Source of the DNA: Zhengella sp020637775
GTDB lineage: Bacteria; Pseudomonadota; Alphaproteobacteria; Rhizobiales; Rhizobiaceae
Assembly (NCBI RefSeq): GCF_041397485.1
Contig: NZ_JAWKWO010000005.1
Location: 248,001-312,000, forward strand
DNA length: 64,000 nt
Direction: 5' to 3'
Positions 18,057 through 26,717 of this stretch are shown in pieces. The notes below the pieces were generated by a model. That model ran no database searches. It was not told where the DNA came from and saw only the letters and a list, made by a program, of their open reading frames with translations. Within the stretch, counting starts at the first letter, position 1; every line of letters starts with the position of its first letter. The translations under genes and the position numbers were made by a program.

Positions 18057-19926
18057 CGGCAGCCGGCAAGACGATCATGAACTGCGTCCCCTTTCCCTCC
18101 ACGCTGTCGACAGCGATCTCGCCGCCACAGTTCTCGACGATTGCCTTGCAGATGGACAAGCCAAGGCCGCGACCGGTCGTGCCATCGGCACGCCTGCTCC
18201 AGAAGGGCAGAAATATCCTGTCAAGGTCATCGGCGGCAATGCCCGTTCCGGTGTCGCGGAAGCGCAGAATGACGCGGGCGCCGGCGCTCTCACCGTCAAT
18301 ACGGAATGTCCCGCCTCGCGGCATGGCGTGAATAGCGTTCTGCGTGAGATTGACCGTGATCATGCGCAAGTCGCCATCGGAGGCAAGAACGCGCAATCCC
18401 GGCTCGATTTCCAGTTCCCATGCGATGCCGGCCTGTTCGAACTGGAAGGAAAGAAGCGCCATCACGTCCGGGATGAGGGAATTGAGGGAAACAAGTTCCT
18501 TCTCGCGCGGCGGTTCGCTGAGGCGCATCAGGCTGTCGGTCACGCTCAGGCATTTTTCGATCTCGGTTCTTGCGATGTCGATGTAATGCCTGTGGGCCTG
18601 CGGCAGCGCCTTGTCCGGCAAGGACTCCTGGATGGCGGAGAGCGCCAGTTCGATGGAGGAAAGGGGATTGTGAATCTCGTGCGCGACGCCGGTTGCCAGG
18701 AGACCGATTTCCGACAGGCGTTGCTTCTGTGACATGACAACATCCTGTGACAGGTCGCGCACGGATTCCACGACGCACCGGGTAATGCCTCGCGTCGACG
18801 GGACATCGGCACGGGCAGCCGAAACCTCGACAGAAACCTGCCTGCCGCCGCTCGCCAGATGAACGTCGGTGAACTTGACAGCGGAGCGTGCCGGATCACG
18901 CAACGCCACGACAGGACAGGTGACAAGCGTCTGCGGACAGGGTTCACTGCGCCCGTGGCTGGAGCGGTAGCATTTTTCGCCGATCACCTGCTCCTTTGCT
19001 CGGCCGATCTGTGCGCAATAGGCATCGTTTGCCTTGACGATATTGAACGTGTCATCGATCACGCGCACGCCGTCGGGGATCGAATCGATGACGGTTTGCA
19101 ACGACCTCTCGGCGTGCGCGACGTGATCGACCATGGTTTCCACCCGGTCCGCCATGCGGTTGAACGCCTGTGCGCAGCCTGCAACCTCGTCCTCGCCCTG
19201 AACAGGCGCGCGCGTATCCAGCGCGCCACCGGCAATGCGTTCGCTTGCGTCGCGCAAGAGGGACACGCGGGCCAGGACCAGACGGTCGATGGCAAGCCAG
19301 ATTCCCAGTCCGCTGGCAAGAATGACAACAAGACCGCTGATTCCGAGGACACCGGCGGTACGCCACGCGCTGGCCCGGATTCCGGCTGCATCATAATCGA
19401 CGACAAGCACGCCGTTGATGGGGCTTTCGAGCTGTGTACCGTGGCATTCCTTGCAGGCTGGCTGATTGTGAACCGGATTGATCGAACGAAGCCATTGCCC
19501 TCCCTGCGCACCCTGCGTGAAGACGGTCCTTGGCGTCCTGTCCGCCAGCGCCGCTGCGATCTCGTCGTCGCGAAGCCGGGCTCCGGGCCTCGTGTCCGTT
19601 GAGGAGAAGCGCACTTCACCGTCGGGATCAAGGATCATGACACCGGCGATCCCTTCCTGCATTCCAAGACGCTTGACGATCCCGCTCAGGCCGGGAATGT
19701 CCCGCTTGAGCATCGCGTTTTCCAGCGTGGCTTCGAGCAGATGGTTCACTTCAAGTGACGCCCGGGCATGCTCGTCGAGCAACTGGCTGCGGTAGAAACC
19801 GAGTACGAGCGCAAGAAAGCAAAGCGATACGACGGTGAGGATGGCAACCAGCAAGACAAGGAAACGCCGGCTCAACCGGGCCTTCACAAAGGCGGGGAAA
19901 CCAGCCGGGACATCTGGCGATGTCAT
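18049..19926 (-). CDS. Membrane sensor histidine kinase with periplasmic CxxCH haem motif
   Basis: A 625-residue kinase. One membrane segment lies near residues 20-45 and a second near 185-205; between them a periplasmic sensor domain carries CKECHG (about 157-162), a c-type haem attachment motif. A HAMP-like linker, a PAS domain rich in Cys and His (CYRSSHG, PCPQ, TCP), the H-box VAHEIHNPLSS and an HATPase domain with RGLGLSIC follow. Similar periplasmic c-haem sensors are known in other respiratory bacteria. The ATG overlaps the polyferredoxin stop (ATGA), so it belongs to the respiratory operon and probably senses redox state or the substrate. Confidence 0.88.
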   Translation of the reverse strand: MTSPDVPAGFPAFVKARLSRRFLVLLVAILTVVSLCFLALVLGFYRSQLLDEHARASLEVNHLLEATLENAMLKRDIPGLSGIVKRLGMQEGIAGVMILDPDGEVRFSSTDTRPGARLRDDEIAAALADRTPRTVFTQGAQGGQWLRSINPVHNQPACKECHGTQLESPINGVLVVDYDAAGIRASAWRTAGVLGISGLVVILASGLGIWLAIDRLVLARVSLLRDASERIAGGALDTRAPVQGEDEVAGCAQAFNRMADRVETMVDHVAHAERSLQTVIDSIPDGVRVIDDTFNIVKANDAYCAQIGRAKEQVIGEKCYRSSHGRSEPCPQTLVTCPVVALRDPARSAVKFTDVHLASGGRQVSVEVSAARADVPSTRGITRCVVESVRDLSQDVVMSQKQRLSEIGLLATGVAHEIHNPLSSIELALSAIQESLPDKALPQAHRHYIDIARTEIEKCLSVTDSLMRLSEPPREKELVSLNSLIPDVMALLSFQFEQAGIAWELEIEPGLRVLASDGDLRMITVNLTQNAIHAMPRGGTFRIDGESAGARVILRFRDTGTGIAADDLDRIFLPFWSRRADGTTGRGLGLSICKAIVENCGGEIAVDSVEGKGTQFMIVLPAADA

Positions 19927-20978
19927 GGCATGACCTGGAACAGCTTGGCGTGATGGTTTGTCTTCTGACATGTCGGGCAAAGCCGTGATTCGGACACGCG
20001 GACGCACGGCTGGTGATAACCCGCCCCGCATGCCGCACACGTCAAATGGTGTAGCGCGATCGCTCCGGTTTTGCCAGTTCCCCCCTTTTCGATGTCAATC
20101 GCCTTGCTGTCGCAGGCTGCCGCGCATAGCCCGCAGCCGGAACAGGCATCCGGCACAAGTTCATAGGCAGCCCCTGTCGTGTCATTCTTTACGAGCCGGA
20201 TGGCGCCTTCGGGGCACACGCGGGTGCACATGTCGCAGCCGATACAGGCTTCGGCGTCGATGTGCGGAACAGCCTGGCAGCGTGCCTCGCCATCGCCTGC
20301 CGGCCTGTTGAGCAGCAGCCTGACGAGGGCCTGTCTGCGCCATGTCCTTTCTTGACCGGCATGCGCAACGGCGCCCAGAAGAAGGCGGCGGCGCGCGGCG
20401 TCTGGCCGGTCGGGGGCCTGATATTCCTGCAACCGCGGCGGCTGATCCTGCGCATCGTCGACGGCGAGTGTGGCAAGGCCGCGGCTTTCCATCATGGCAT
20501 TGAAGAGGGCGAGCGTGTCGTCAAACCCGCCGGGACGGCCAAGGTCACAGCGCGCGCAATCGCCTATCCGGATGTCGAGCTGACCTATGCCGCGCGCGTG
20601 CAGCCCGGCCAGCGCGGCGAGATCGATAGCATGGATGCAAGGCACTGTTGCCCATTCCGGCTGGTCCGACCGCCGGCAAATCGCCAGCGCGCTTGCGGCC
20701 CGGCCGGGACCGGCAGGTCGTTCGGGAAGTGCGGGAACCATGTCGATGGCCGCCGGAGGACAGACAGGCTGGCAAAGGCCGCAGCCCGTGCAAGCCTGCG
20801 TATCGATACCCAGGCAATCCTCGTCCTGCACGATTGCGCCCTGCGGACAGACATTCTTGCAAAGCTGGCATTCGGCAGCAATGTCTCCGCCCAGAAGGCA
20901 TCTGTCCGGATCGATGTCCGGTGTTGCCGGAAGCCGATCCGGCCAGCGTGGATTGCGGGGACCGAAGAGCCGCAGCAT
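19923..20978 (-). CDS. Cytoplasmic polyferredoxin with four [4Fe-4S] motifs and a Zn-ribbon-like tail
   Basis: A 351-residue protein. Two ferredoxin motifs lie at the N-terminus (CQLCKNVCPQG, CTGCGLCQPVCPP) and two at the C-terminus (CIGCDMCTRVCPEG, CSGCGLCAAACDS). Between them is a region with further Cys (PCIHAID, GDCARCDLG) and at the end a CAACG...CPTC ribbon. There is no signal peptide. It resembles NapF/NapG-like accessory ferredoxins and may deliver electrons for cofactor loading or link the enzyme to cytoplasmic metabolism. It starts 4 nt after the chaperone gene. The exact role is unknown. Confidence 0.82.
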   Translation of the reverse strand: MLRLFGPRNPRWPDRLPATPDIDPDRCLLGGDIAAECQLCKNVCPQGAIVQDEDCLGIDTQACTGCGLCQPVCPPAAIDMVPALPERPAGPGRAASALAICRRSDQPEWATVPCIHAIDLAALAGLHARGIGQLDIRIGDCARCDLGRPGGFDDTLALFNAMMESRGLATLAVDDAQDQPPRLQEYQAPDRPDAARRRLLLGAVAHAGQERTWRRQALVRLLLNRPAGDGEARCQAVPHIDAEACIGCDMCTRVCPEGAIRLVKNDTTGAAYELVPDACSGCGLCAAACDSKAIDIEKGGTGKTGAIALHHLTCAACGAGYHQPCVRVSESRLCPTCQKTNHHAKLFQVMP

Positions 20979-20982
20979 GCCT

Positions 20983-21732
20983 CTACCAGCTTTCGGCCAG
21001 CCCGGGCATGTAGCGGATTTCGTCCGGCGCAGCCGTGGCGGCACAGGACGGTTGCGGAAGTGCCGCAACCTGGCGTGCCAGACCCGTGCCCTGCTCCAGA
21101 CGGTCGCGGACCTCGTCGACCGCCGCATGGGTCAGGCGGGCGAACGCGCGATAGAAGGGCGTGCGTGCGCGCGCACCAATCCGGGCGGCAAATTCCGGCA
21201 ACCAGGCGAGGAGCCCGCCATCCAGGAAACGGGCGGCATCGGCCAAAGCTTCCGGGTCGCCGGTACGCAGCAGATGCGCCAGGAACTGGAGCTGGTGAAC
21301 AATATTGTCGTCCGGCCGCTTGCGCCAATCCGGCACCTCGACACCATAACGCCGGTACCATGACCGCGTGTCGAACATGGGGCCCTGACGCTCCAGCCCC
21401 TCTTCCGTCAACCAGACAGAACCGTTCGGCGAAATGCGGTAGGCATGGGTCAGGTAGATATCAGCATAATCGGAGGCCAGATCATCATGCGCGATGCCGG
21501 TCAAAGGGTCCGGGAGGGCGTCCAAGGCACCCTCCAGGGCGGAGACCCCTTCTTTCGCCATTGCCGAGCCGAGTACATCGCCGATCCATTGCGAAAGACC
21601 GTTGGCGCGCCATCCGTCAATGAAGGCGGCGTCGACTTCGCGGTCGTGAATGCGCGCAAGCACGTCAATAACATCCGCAAGGCCGGCAAGGTCTCCGGGC
21701 GCCGCCGGCGCATTTGCTCCATCGGCCGTCAT
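20983..21732 (-). CDS. TorD/DmsD-like molybdoenzyme chaperone
   Basis: A 249-residue all-helical protein of the TorD family, which binds the TAT leader of molybdoenzymes and assists cofactor insertion. The family pattern DDLASDYADIYLTH (about 85-100) and the distal PDDNIVHQLQFLAHLL correspond to the conserved TorD helices. The start is ATG in an ATGA overlap with the FeS subunit; the longer frame is antisense-like noise. Its place directly after catalytic and FeS subunits makes it the dedicated chaperone of the DmsA-like enzyme. Confidence 0.88.
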   Translation of the reverse strand: MTADGANAPAAPGDLAGLADVIDVLARIHDREVDAAFIDGWRANGLSQWIGDVLGSAMAKEGVSALEGALDALPDPLTGIAHDDLASDYADIYLTHAYRISPNGSVWLTEEGLERQGPMFDTRSWYRRYGVEVPDWRKRPDDNIVHQLQFLAHLLRTGDPEALADAARFLDGGLLAWLPEFAARIGARARTPFYRAFARLTHAAVDEVRDRLEQGTGLARQVAALPQPSCAATAAPDEIRYMPGLAESW

Positions 21733-22397
21733 TTCGAAACGATCCCCTTGGAGTGGGGCACGAACACGATTGACGGATTGGTGAGTTCGGGATCGGCCAT
21801 GGAATGGACCTGGTCGACAACCTGATCGAGCGGGCCGCGGGCCTTGGTCTCGTAGCTTCCGTCCCGCAACTGGTCGATCGGCCCGATGTCGAGGACGCGC
21901 ATCATGCAGGCGCTCACGCAATAGGGCTTGCGCCCGGCCTCAAGTTCGTCAATGCACATGTTGCACTTCTTGACGACATTGTCCTCCGGGTCGAATTGCG
22001 GGGCACCGAAGGGACAGGCCGCCTCGCATTTGCGGCAGCCGATGCAGAGCGTGGAATCGATGTCCACCACACCATTGTCCGCGCGCTTGAAGATCGCACC
22101 CGGGGGGCAGGCCGGAAGGCAGGCCGGTTCGGCGCAATGGTTGCACGACATGTTGATCTTGAATGCGAAAACCTCAGGATAGGTGCCGCCTTCGATATAT
22201 TGCACGCGGCGAAAACGCGGACCCGGCGCCAGACCGTTCTTGTCCTTGCAGGCGATTTCGCAGGCGCGGCAGCCAATGCAGTCCACGTTGTTGTGGATGA
22301 AGCCGAGCTGCATGTCGGGCACGACGGGTTCATAGATCTCGCGCTTGCGCTTCTTGACCGCGGCCTTGATCTTCGTCTTGTCGAGTTGCTGAGCCAT
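21729..22397 (-). CDS. DmsB-like four-cluster iron-sulfur subunit
   Basis: A 222-residue electron-transfer subunit with four cysteine groups: CIGCRACEIACK, CNHCAEPACLPACPPG, CIGCRKCEAACPFG and CNMCIDE...CVSAC. This is the 4x[4Fe-4S] architecture of DmsB, NrfC and PhsB. It has no signal peptide, so it is probably exported by riding with the TAT-dependent catalytic subunit. It lies 21 nt after that gene. No DmsC-type membrane anchor is encoded nearby. Confidence 0.93.
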   Translation of the reverse strand: MAQQLDKTKIKAAVKKRKREIYEPVVPDMQLGFIHNNVDCIGCRACEIACKDKNGLAPGPRFRRVQYIEGGTYPEVFAFKINMSCNHCAEPACLPACPPGAIFKRADNGVVDIDSTLCIGCRKCEAACPFGAPQFDPEDNVVKKCNMCIDELEAGRKPYCVSACMMRVLDIGPIDQLRDGSYETKARGPLDQVVDQVHSMADPELTNPSIVFVPHSKGIVSK

Positions 22398-22418
22398 CAG
22401 GTTTCTCCGTTCGCAAGG

Positions 22419-24980
22419 TCAGAGGTCACGGCGGAAGACATGGCTTCGCGACGTCGCCAGTTCATCCCAGCCCGGCTTGTGTTCGAGATCCGTCTTGCGG
22501 ATATTGGCGAGCACGGTGTTGTAGGCAAACGCGCCAGCCGGGCTTGGCTCGTCCAGCGTCAGGAAGTCCGGGTTGCCTGCCCTGTCCACGCCATTTTCAT
22601 CCAGGTCCATCCATGCGCCTTCGAACAGGACCGCCACGCCGGGCATGCACCGTTCGGTGACGTAGACAGGCGTGACCACCTTGCCCCGCTCATTCCAGAC
22701 CTCGATCGTATCGCCGGTCTTGATGCCGAGCCGCGCGGCATCCGACGCATTCATCGTCGTTTCCTGCGAGTAGGTCTCCCGCAACCAGCCGATATTGTTG
22801 AAGATCGAATGCGTGCGGTGGCGCGGATGCGGGGAGATCAGGTGGAAGGGATAGTCCTTCGTCTTGTCGCTGCCCAGATATTCCCAGGGCTCGATCCATT
22901 TCGGAATGTATGGAATCTCGTAGCCGTATTGCGTCCGTTTCCAATCGGTGATCTGCGCCAGTTGCGTGGAGAAGATCTCGATCTTTCCGGATGGTGTCGG
23001 AAATGGCACGCCCTGCTCGACCTGCTCGCGAAAGGCCACGTGTGGCTCGGAGAGACGGAACTTGTACACGCCGCGCCGCTTGAATTCCTCCCAGGATATG
23101 TCGACGTGCTGGTGAGGGATGACCTTCTCGTTCCACCAGGCGGCCAGGTAGGATTCGTCCACCGGTTCGGGGTTGTTCCAGTAGTCCGGTGTGGAGCGCG
23201 GATTATAGGCCTGGCCGAAGCCGAGCTGGTAGGCGAACTCCGTGAATATCTGGAAGTCGGTCTTGGATTCCCCCAGAGGCTCGATAACCTTGGGCCGGTG
23301 GATGTAATAGTGTCCCTTGTACCAGGGCAAAGCCACGTCATGCCGCTCGAAATGCGTTGCCACGGGCAGCAGGTAATCGGCCCATATTCCGGTCGGCGTG
23401 ATGGTGGAATCCATGCAGACCAGCAGGCTCTCGCCTTCACCATAGGAATCGAGCTTTCGGATTGCCTCGATCTCCTTGTTGATGTTGGTGAGCTGGTTGA
23501 GCCAGTCCGACCCTTGCCAGAAAATACCGCGAATGTTCGGAATGACGCCGTCCATGTTGTCGCCGCGCGGCCACAGGCCGATCTCTTCGCGCGAGACATT
23601 CGGATAGTTCAGGACACAGTGCGCCCAACGGTCCGACTTGATGGAAGCGTACCAGATGTTCGCAAACTGGTCGTATGGATAGGCAACAGCCTCGGCATGC
23701 CAGGCCTTGCCAACGCCTTCGGCGCAACCGCCCAACACACCGATATTGCCGGTCATCGCCTGCAGGGCGGCGGCCATCCTGTTGTACTGTTCGCCATAGG
23801 CGTTGCGGCCCGGACCCCATGACGCCTTCAGCGCTGCCGGCTTCGTCGTGGCATACATTTCCGCGAGCTTGCGGATATCGTCTGCCTTGACGCCGCAGAT
23901 GTCCGCCGCCCAGTCCGGTGTCTTGGGCTGGCCGTCATAGGTGCCCATGATGTAGTCGCGGAAATTTTCCTTGTCCTGCGCCCAATCGGGCATGGTGCCC
24001 TTGTCCATGCCAAGGACGAAGCGGTCGATATAGTCCTGGTCGTGCAGATTCTTCTCGAAGATATGGAACGCCATGCCCGCGAGCATGGCCGCATCGGTGT
24101 TCGGCTTGATCGGAATCCACCAGGCGTCATAGGCAGCCGCCGAGTCCGTGTATTGCGGGTCCACAAGGACGAACTTGCATCCGCGCTGCTTGGCGAGCCG
24201 CATGTAGTAGAAGGTATTGCCGCCATGAAACGTGTAGGCCGGGTTCCAGCCCCACATGATGATCAGCTTGGAATGGGCAAAGGCATCGTCCTCGTTGCCA
24301 TCCTGGATCGTGCCGAAGGTCATGCGCGACGAGAAGGTCGTGCCCTGATAGGAGGGAACCGACCAGGATGAGGTACGGCAACCGAACATGCCGAGGAAGC
24401 GGGCGAGGAGACCCTCGATCTGGTCCGACTTGTGCAGGACGCCGTAGGATGCACCGGCATAGGACTGGTCAAGGAGTGCGGTCGGGCCGTATTTCTCCTT
24501 CAAATGGACCATCCGCTCGGTGATTTCCTTGGCGGCTTCGTACCAGCTGATGCGCTTGAACTTGCCTTCGCCGCGCTTGCCGACCCGCTTCATGGGATAG
24601 AGAAGGCGCTCTGGCGAATAGAGGCGGGACCGGTAGGACCGTCCGCGGAGGCAGGCACGCAATTGCGGCATTTCCTCCGTATCTGTTCCGTAGGCATCGC
24701 CCTGATAGGTGCCGTTGTCGGTCGACAGACGTACAATCACATCGCCCTTCTTGTGCGCCACGAGCATGTGACGCGAGCCGCAATTGTGCGCGCAGCTCGT
24801 GACGACCGTGGTCAGGTCGTCATCGCGCGGGTAGGGCTCATAGGCGAAGGCGCTGGCCTGGCGCGTCCCGCTCGCGGAAACCAGGGCGGTTGCTGCCGTG
24901 GCTGCGGAGGATTTCAGAAAGGTTCTGCGGCTGACATCGCTGAACGGTGCCGCGATCGGGCGGGTATCCATCTTGGTCAT
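22419..24980 (-). CDS. TAT-exported molybdopterin oxidoreductase, DMSO reductase family (DmsA-like)
   Basis: An 853-residue Mo-bisPGD catalytic subunit. The TAT signal SRRTFLK is at residues 17-23. The N-terminal cluster motif reads C63-x3-C67-x3-H71-x38-C110 (CAHNCGSRH ... RACLRG), so the third ligand is His where DmsA has Cys. WSVPSYQG near residue 210 holds a candidate Ser ligand to Mo. KRVGKRGEGKFKRISW and the C-terminal dinucleotide-binding segments align with DmsA. It should be periplasmic, take electrons through the DmsB-like subunit and probably the pentaheme cytochrome, and reduce (or oxidise) an unidentified substrate. The start ATG has a GAGGAG site. Confidence 0.93.
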   Translation of the reverse strand: MTKMDTRPIAAPFSDVSRRTFLKSSAATAATALVSASGTRQASAFAYEPYPRDDDLTTVVTSCAHNCGSRHMLVAHKKGDVIVRLSTDNGTYQGDAYGTDTEEMPQLRACLRGRSYRSRLYSPERLLYPMKRVGKRGEGKFKRISWYEAAKEITERMVHLKEKYGPTALLDQSYAGASYGVLHKSDQIEGLLARFLGMFGCRTSSWSVPSYQGTTFSSRMTFGTIQDGNEDDAFAHSKLIIMWGWNPAYTFHGGNTFYYMRLAKQRGCKFVLVDPQYTDSAAAYDAWWIPIKPNTDAAMLAGMAFHIFEKNLHDQDYIDRFVLGMDKGTMPDWAQDKENFRDYIMGTYDGQPKTPDWAADICGVKADDIRKLAEMYATTKPAALKASWGPGRNAYGEQYNRMAAALQAMTGNIGVLGGCAEGVGKAWHAEAVAYPYDQFANIWYASIKSDRWAHCVLNYPNVSREEIGLWPRGDNMDGVIPNIRGIFWQGSDWLNQLTNINKEIEAIRKLDSYGEGESLLVCMDSTITPTGIWADYLLPVATHFERHDVALPWYKGHYYIHRPKVIEPLGESKTDFQIFTEFAYQLGFGQAYNPRSTPDYWNNPEPVDESYLAAWWNEKVIPHQHVDISWEEFKRRGVYKFRLSEPHVAFREQVEQGVPFPTPSGKIEIFSTQLAQITDWKRTQYGYEIPYIPKWIEPWEYLGSDKTKDYPFHLISPHPRHRTHSIFNNIGWLRETYSQETTMNASDAARLGIKTGDTIEVWNERGKVVTPVYVTERCMPGVAVLFEGAWMDLDENGVDRAGNPDFLTLDEPSPAGAFAYNTVLANIRKTDLEHKPGWDELATSRSHVFRRDL

Positions 24981-24993
24981 GGCTCTGTGCTCC

Positions 24994-26145
24994 TCACTTC
25001 GCCGCCGACGGCTGCAAGCGGTATTCTTCCTTGGATTGGGTGGGGCGATCCTTCGCCCAGTCCGGTGTCTCGGGATCCATGTCTGGCCAGGGGTGGCGCG
25101 GATAGGGATAGGAAATGCGGTACCATTGCCGGCCGCCGTGGCATCCGTAGCAGGTGTCCGATCCGGCGAGAGCCGCTTCCTCGATGCCTTCGGGATTGAG
25201 GTAGGTAACCTGGTGGCGGACCGTGCGGAACAGTTCCGCATGACAGGTGAGGCATCCGTTCGGATTTTCCTCGTCCTCCATGTCGCCACGGATTTCATGC
25301 CAAGGTCCGTAGAGGCCCATGATGTTTTCCGGATCGGGCATGGCACCATGACACAGCAGGCAGGTTTCAGACGGATTGACCATCTTCCTGTTGGTAAATG
25401 CCGGCGTCACGGGATCCGCGCTGAAGGCGGCCTTTCCGGGCACCATGTCCGGCGATTCCTCGCGCGGGTCGTTGCCCTTGTGGCAGAAGTTGCATTCCAG
25501 GTTCATGACCTGTTTTGCAAACGGGCTCTCGATATGCCGCCAGTGAAAAGTCTGCTGCTCACCTTCGTAGGTATCGAGTGTCTGATACCATGCCAGCGTG
25601 TCGATGGCCTTCACGCCCGCCGGCGATTCCTCAAGCGGCTTGCGCTCCAGGATCTCCTGATGGCAGACGAGGCAGTCCTGGCTGCTTGCCGTCTCTATGG
25701 CCGGCGAAAAATGCAGCGGGTGATAGCGTGCACGCTGATGGTCAAGCGTCCTGGCCTCATCGGTCAGCGCAGCGATGCGCGCCGCGAGTGCGGCATTCTC
25801 TTTCGTGGCCATGGCCCTTGGATCTGCGGATTGGCCGGCGCCGGCCAGAACAGTCGCGCCCGGACTTTCGGAGCTAGGTGACGCGTCAGTCCGGCCGGCG
25901 CCGGGAATGCCGGATAGCCCCCTATTCGCATCCGGCATTTCGGTAAGGGCCGAAGGTGTCGCATGGCCATTGGCCAGCACGCGCCTCTCTTCGGCCGAAT
26001 TCGGATCGATCTGGTGAAGCGAAGCCTGCTTGTTGTGCTCCATGCCATTTTCCGGCCCGGGAATGGTCAGGGCGGCCAGAACGACTACGGCGAAAACGCT
26101 CGAGGACAAAATTGCGAGGCCATGGGCGATGCGGCTTTGTTTCAT
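24994..26145 (-). CDS. Membrane-anchored pentaheme cytochrome c
   Basis: A 383-residue protein with an N-terminal membrane or signal segment (about 8-28), a low-complexity linker, then five CxxCH haem sites: CLVCH, CNFCH, CLLCH, CLTCH and CYGCH, all in the C-terminal 230 residues. The spacing and conserved His residues suggest bis-His haems, as in the NrfB/DmsE kind of electron-transfer cytochromes, but the architecture is not one I recognise. It ends 13 nt before the molybdoenzyme gene. It is the likely periplasmic electron donor, replacing the missing DmsC-type quinol anchor. Confidence 0.88.
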   Translation of the reverse strand: MKQSRIAHGLAILSSSVFAVVVLAALTIPGPENGMEHNKQASLHQIDPNSAEERRVLANGHATPSALTEMPDANRGLSGIPGAGRTDASPSSESPGATVLAGAGQSADPRAMATKENAALAARIAALTDEARTLDHQRARYHPLHFSPAIETASSQDCLVCHQEILERKPLEESPAGVKAIDTLAWYQTLDTYEGEQQTFHWRHIESPFAKQVMNLECNFCHKGNDPREESPDMVPGKAAFSADPVTPAFTNRKMVNPSETCLLCHGAMPDPENIMGLYGPWHEIRGDMEDEENPNGCLTCHAELFRTVRHQVTYLNPEGIEEAALAGSDTCYGCHGGRQWYRISYPYPRHPWPDMDPETPDWAKDRPTQSKEEYRLQPSAAK

Positions 26146-26177
26146 GACATTTGCTTCACAGATTTGAGGGGCAAGAA

Positions 26178-26200
26178 AGGGAGGCGGTATACCGCCTCCC
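26178..26200 (-). terminator. Strong palindromic hairpin between the Gly-Met gene and the cytochrome gene
   Basis: A perfect 22-bp palindrome (26179-26200; arms GGGAGGCGGTA and its complement) lies 20 nt after the Gly-Met gene stop. On the minus strand it is followed by CTTTCTTG, a modest T-rich stretch. It could be a leaky terminator or an mRNA-stabilising hairpin that makes the Gly-Met transcript more abundant than the enzyme mRNA. Confidence 0.6.
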
Positions 26201-26220
26201 CGCTCTGGCGTTTGTGGCGA

Positions 26221-26610
26221 TCAGTTGTTGCCGGTCATGCCGCCCATACCGGACATGCCGGACATGCCACCCATGCCGGACATTCCGCCCATACCGGACA
26301 TGCCACCCATGCCGGACATGCCGCCCATACCGGACATGCCGCCCATACCGGACATGCCGCTCATTCCACCCATGCCAGGATAGGTCCACTGCGTGCAGAC
26401 CCAGCCGCCGGCATTACCGGACATACCGGACATGCCACCCATGCCGGACATGCCGCCCATGCCGGACATGCCGCCCATACCGGACATTCCGCTCATGCCG
26501 CCCATACCGGACATTCCGCTCATGCCGGCACCCATGGCCGGAGCGACCGCCAGCAATGAAGCGCTGCACAGTGCGGCCAGAACGGCCTTCTTGATGTTGC
26601 TCGACTTCAT
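26221..26610 (-). CDS. Secreted Gly-Met-Ser repeat protein
   Basis: A 129-residue protein with an N-terminal signal peptide (Lys-rich start, hydrophobic core, cleavage near AMGAG at 25-29). The mature part is almost wholly built of MSGMGG-type repeats, about 45% Gly and 30% Met by eye, interrupted once by a GWVCTQWTYPG segment with the only Cys. Met-rich periplasmic repeats often bind Cu(I) or resist oxidation, but no homologue was recognised. It is transcribed with, and just ahead of, the pentaheme cytochrome and molybdoenzyme genes, so a role in the same respiratory system (metal storage, scaffold or redox buffer) is inferred. Confidence 0.8.
   Translation of the reverse strand: MKSSNIKKAVLAALCSASLLAVAPAMGAGMSGMSGMGGMSGMSGMGGMSGMGGMSGMGGMSGMSGNAGGWVCTQWTYPGMGGMSGMSGMGGMSGMGGMSGMGGMSGMGGMSGMGGMSGMSGMGGMTGNN
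26232..26535. repeat. Degenerate tandem repeats encoding Gly-Met motifs
   Basis: Units of 9 and 18 nt around ATGCCGGACATG and CCGCCCAT recur through the gene, with a unique break at about 26370-26420. The third-position variants (cccatg, cccata, ccgctc) show that the units are not recent perfect duplications. The repeats could mediate length changes by slippage or recombination. Confidence 0.85.
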
Positions 26611-26666
26611 TTCACTCTCCTCTATGTTGAAGACACGGCCGGCATCCCGCCTGGCTCTGTGTGAGT

Positions 26667-26686
26667 CAGCCGGGTGAACCCGGCTG
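26667..26686. repeat. Perfect 9-bp inverted repeat upstream of the Gly-Met gene
   Basis: CAGCCGGGT and its complement are separated by 2 nt, between the small secreted-protein gene and the Gly-Met gene. No T-run follows in either direction, so it looks like a processing or stability hairpin rather than a terminator. Confidence 0.5.
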
Positions 26687-26717
26687 GAAAAACGAGGTAT
26701 CCCCCTCCGGCAACCGG

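Noticed and set aside
26230..26540. Regular short repeats that could suggest a CRISPR array
   Set aside because: Units are 9-18 nt, there are no unique spacers, and the repeats encode a Gly-Met protein with a signal peptide.
26667..26686. Hairpin as intrinsic terminator of the 100-residue gene
   Set aside because: No T-run follows on either strand; kept only as an inverted repeat.
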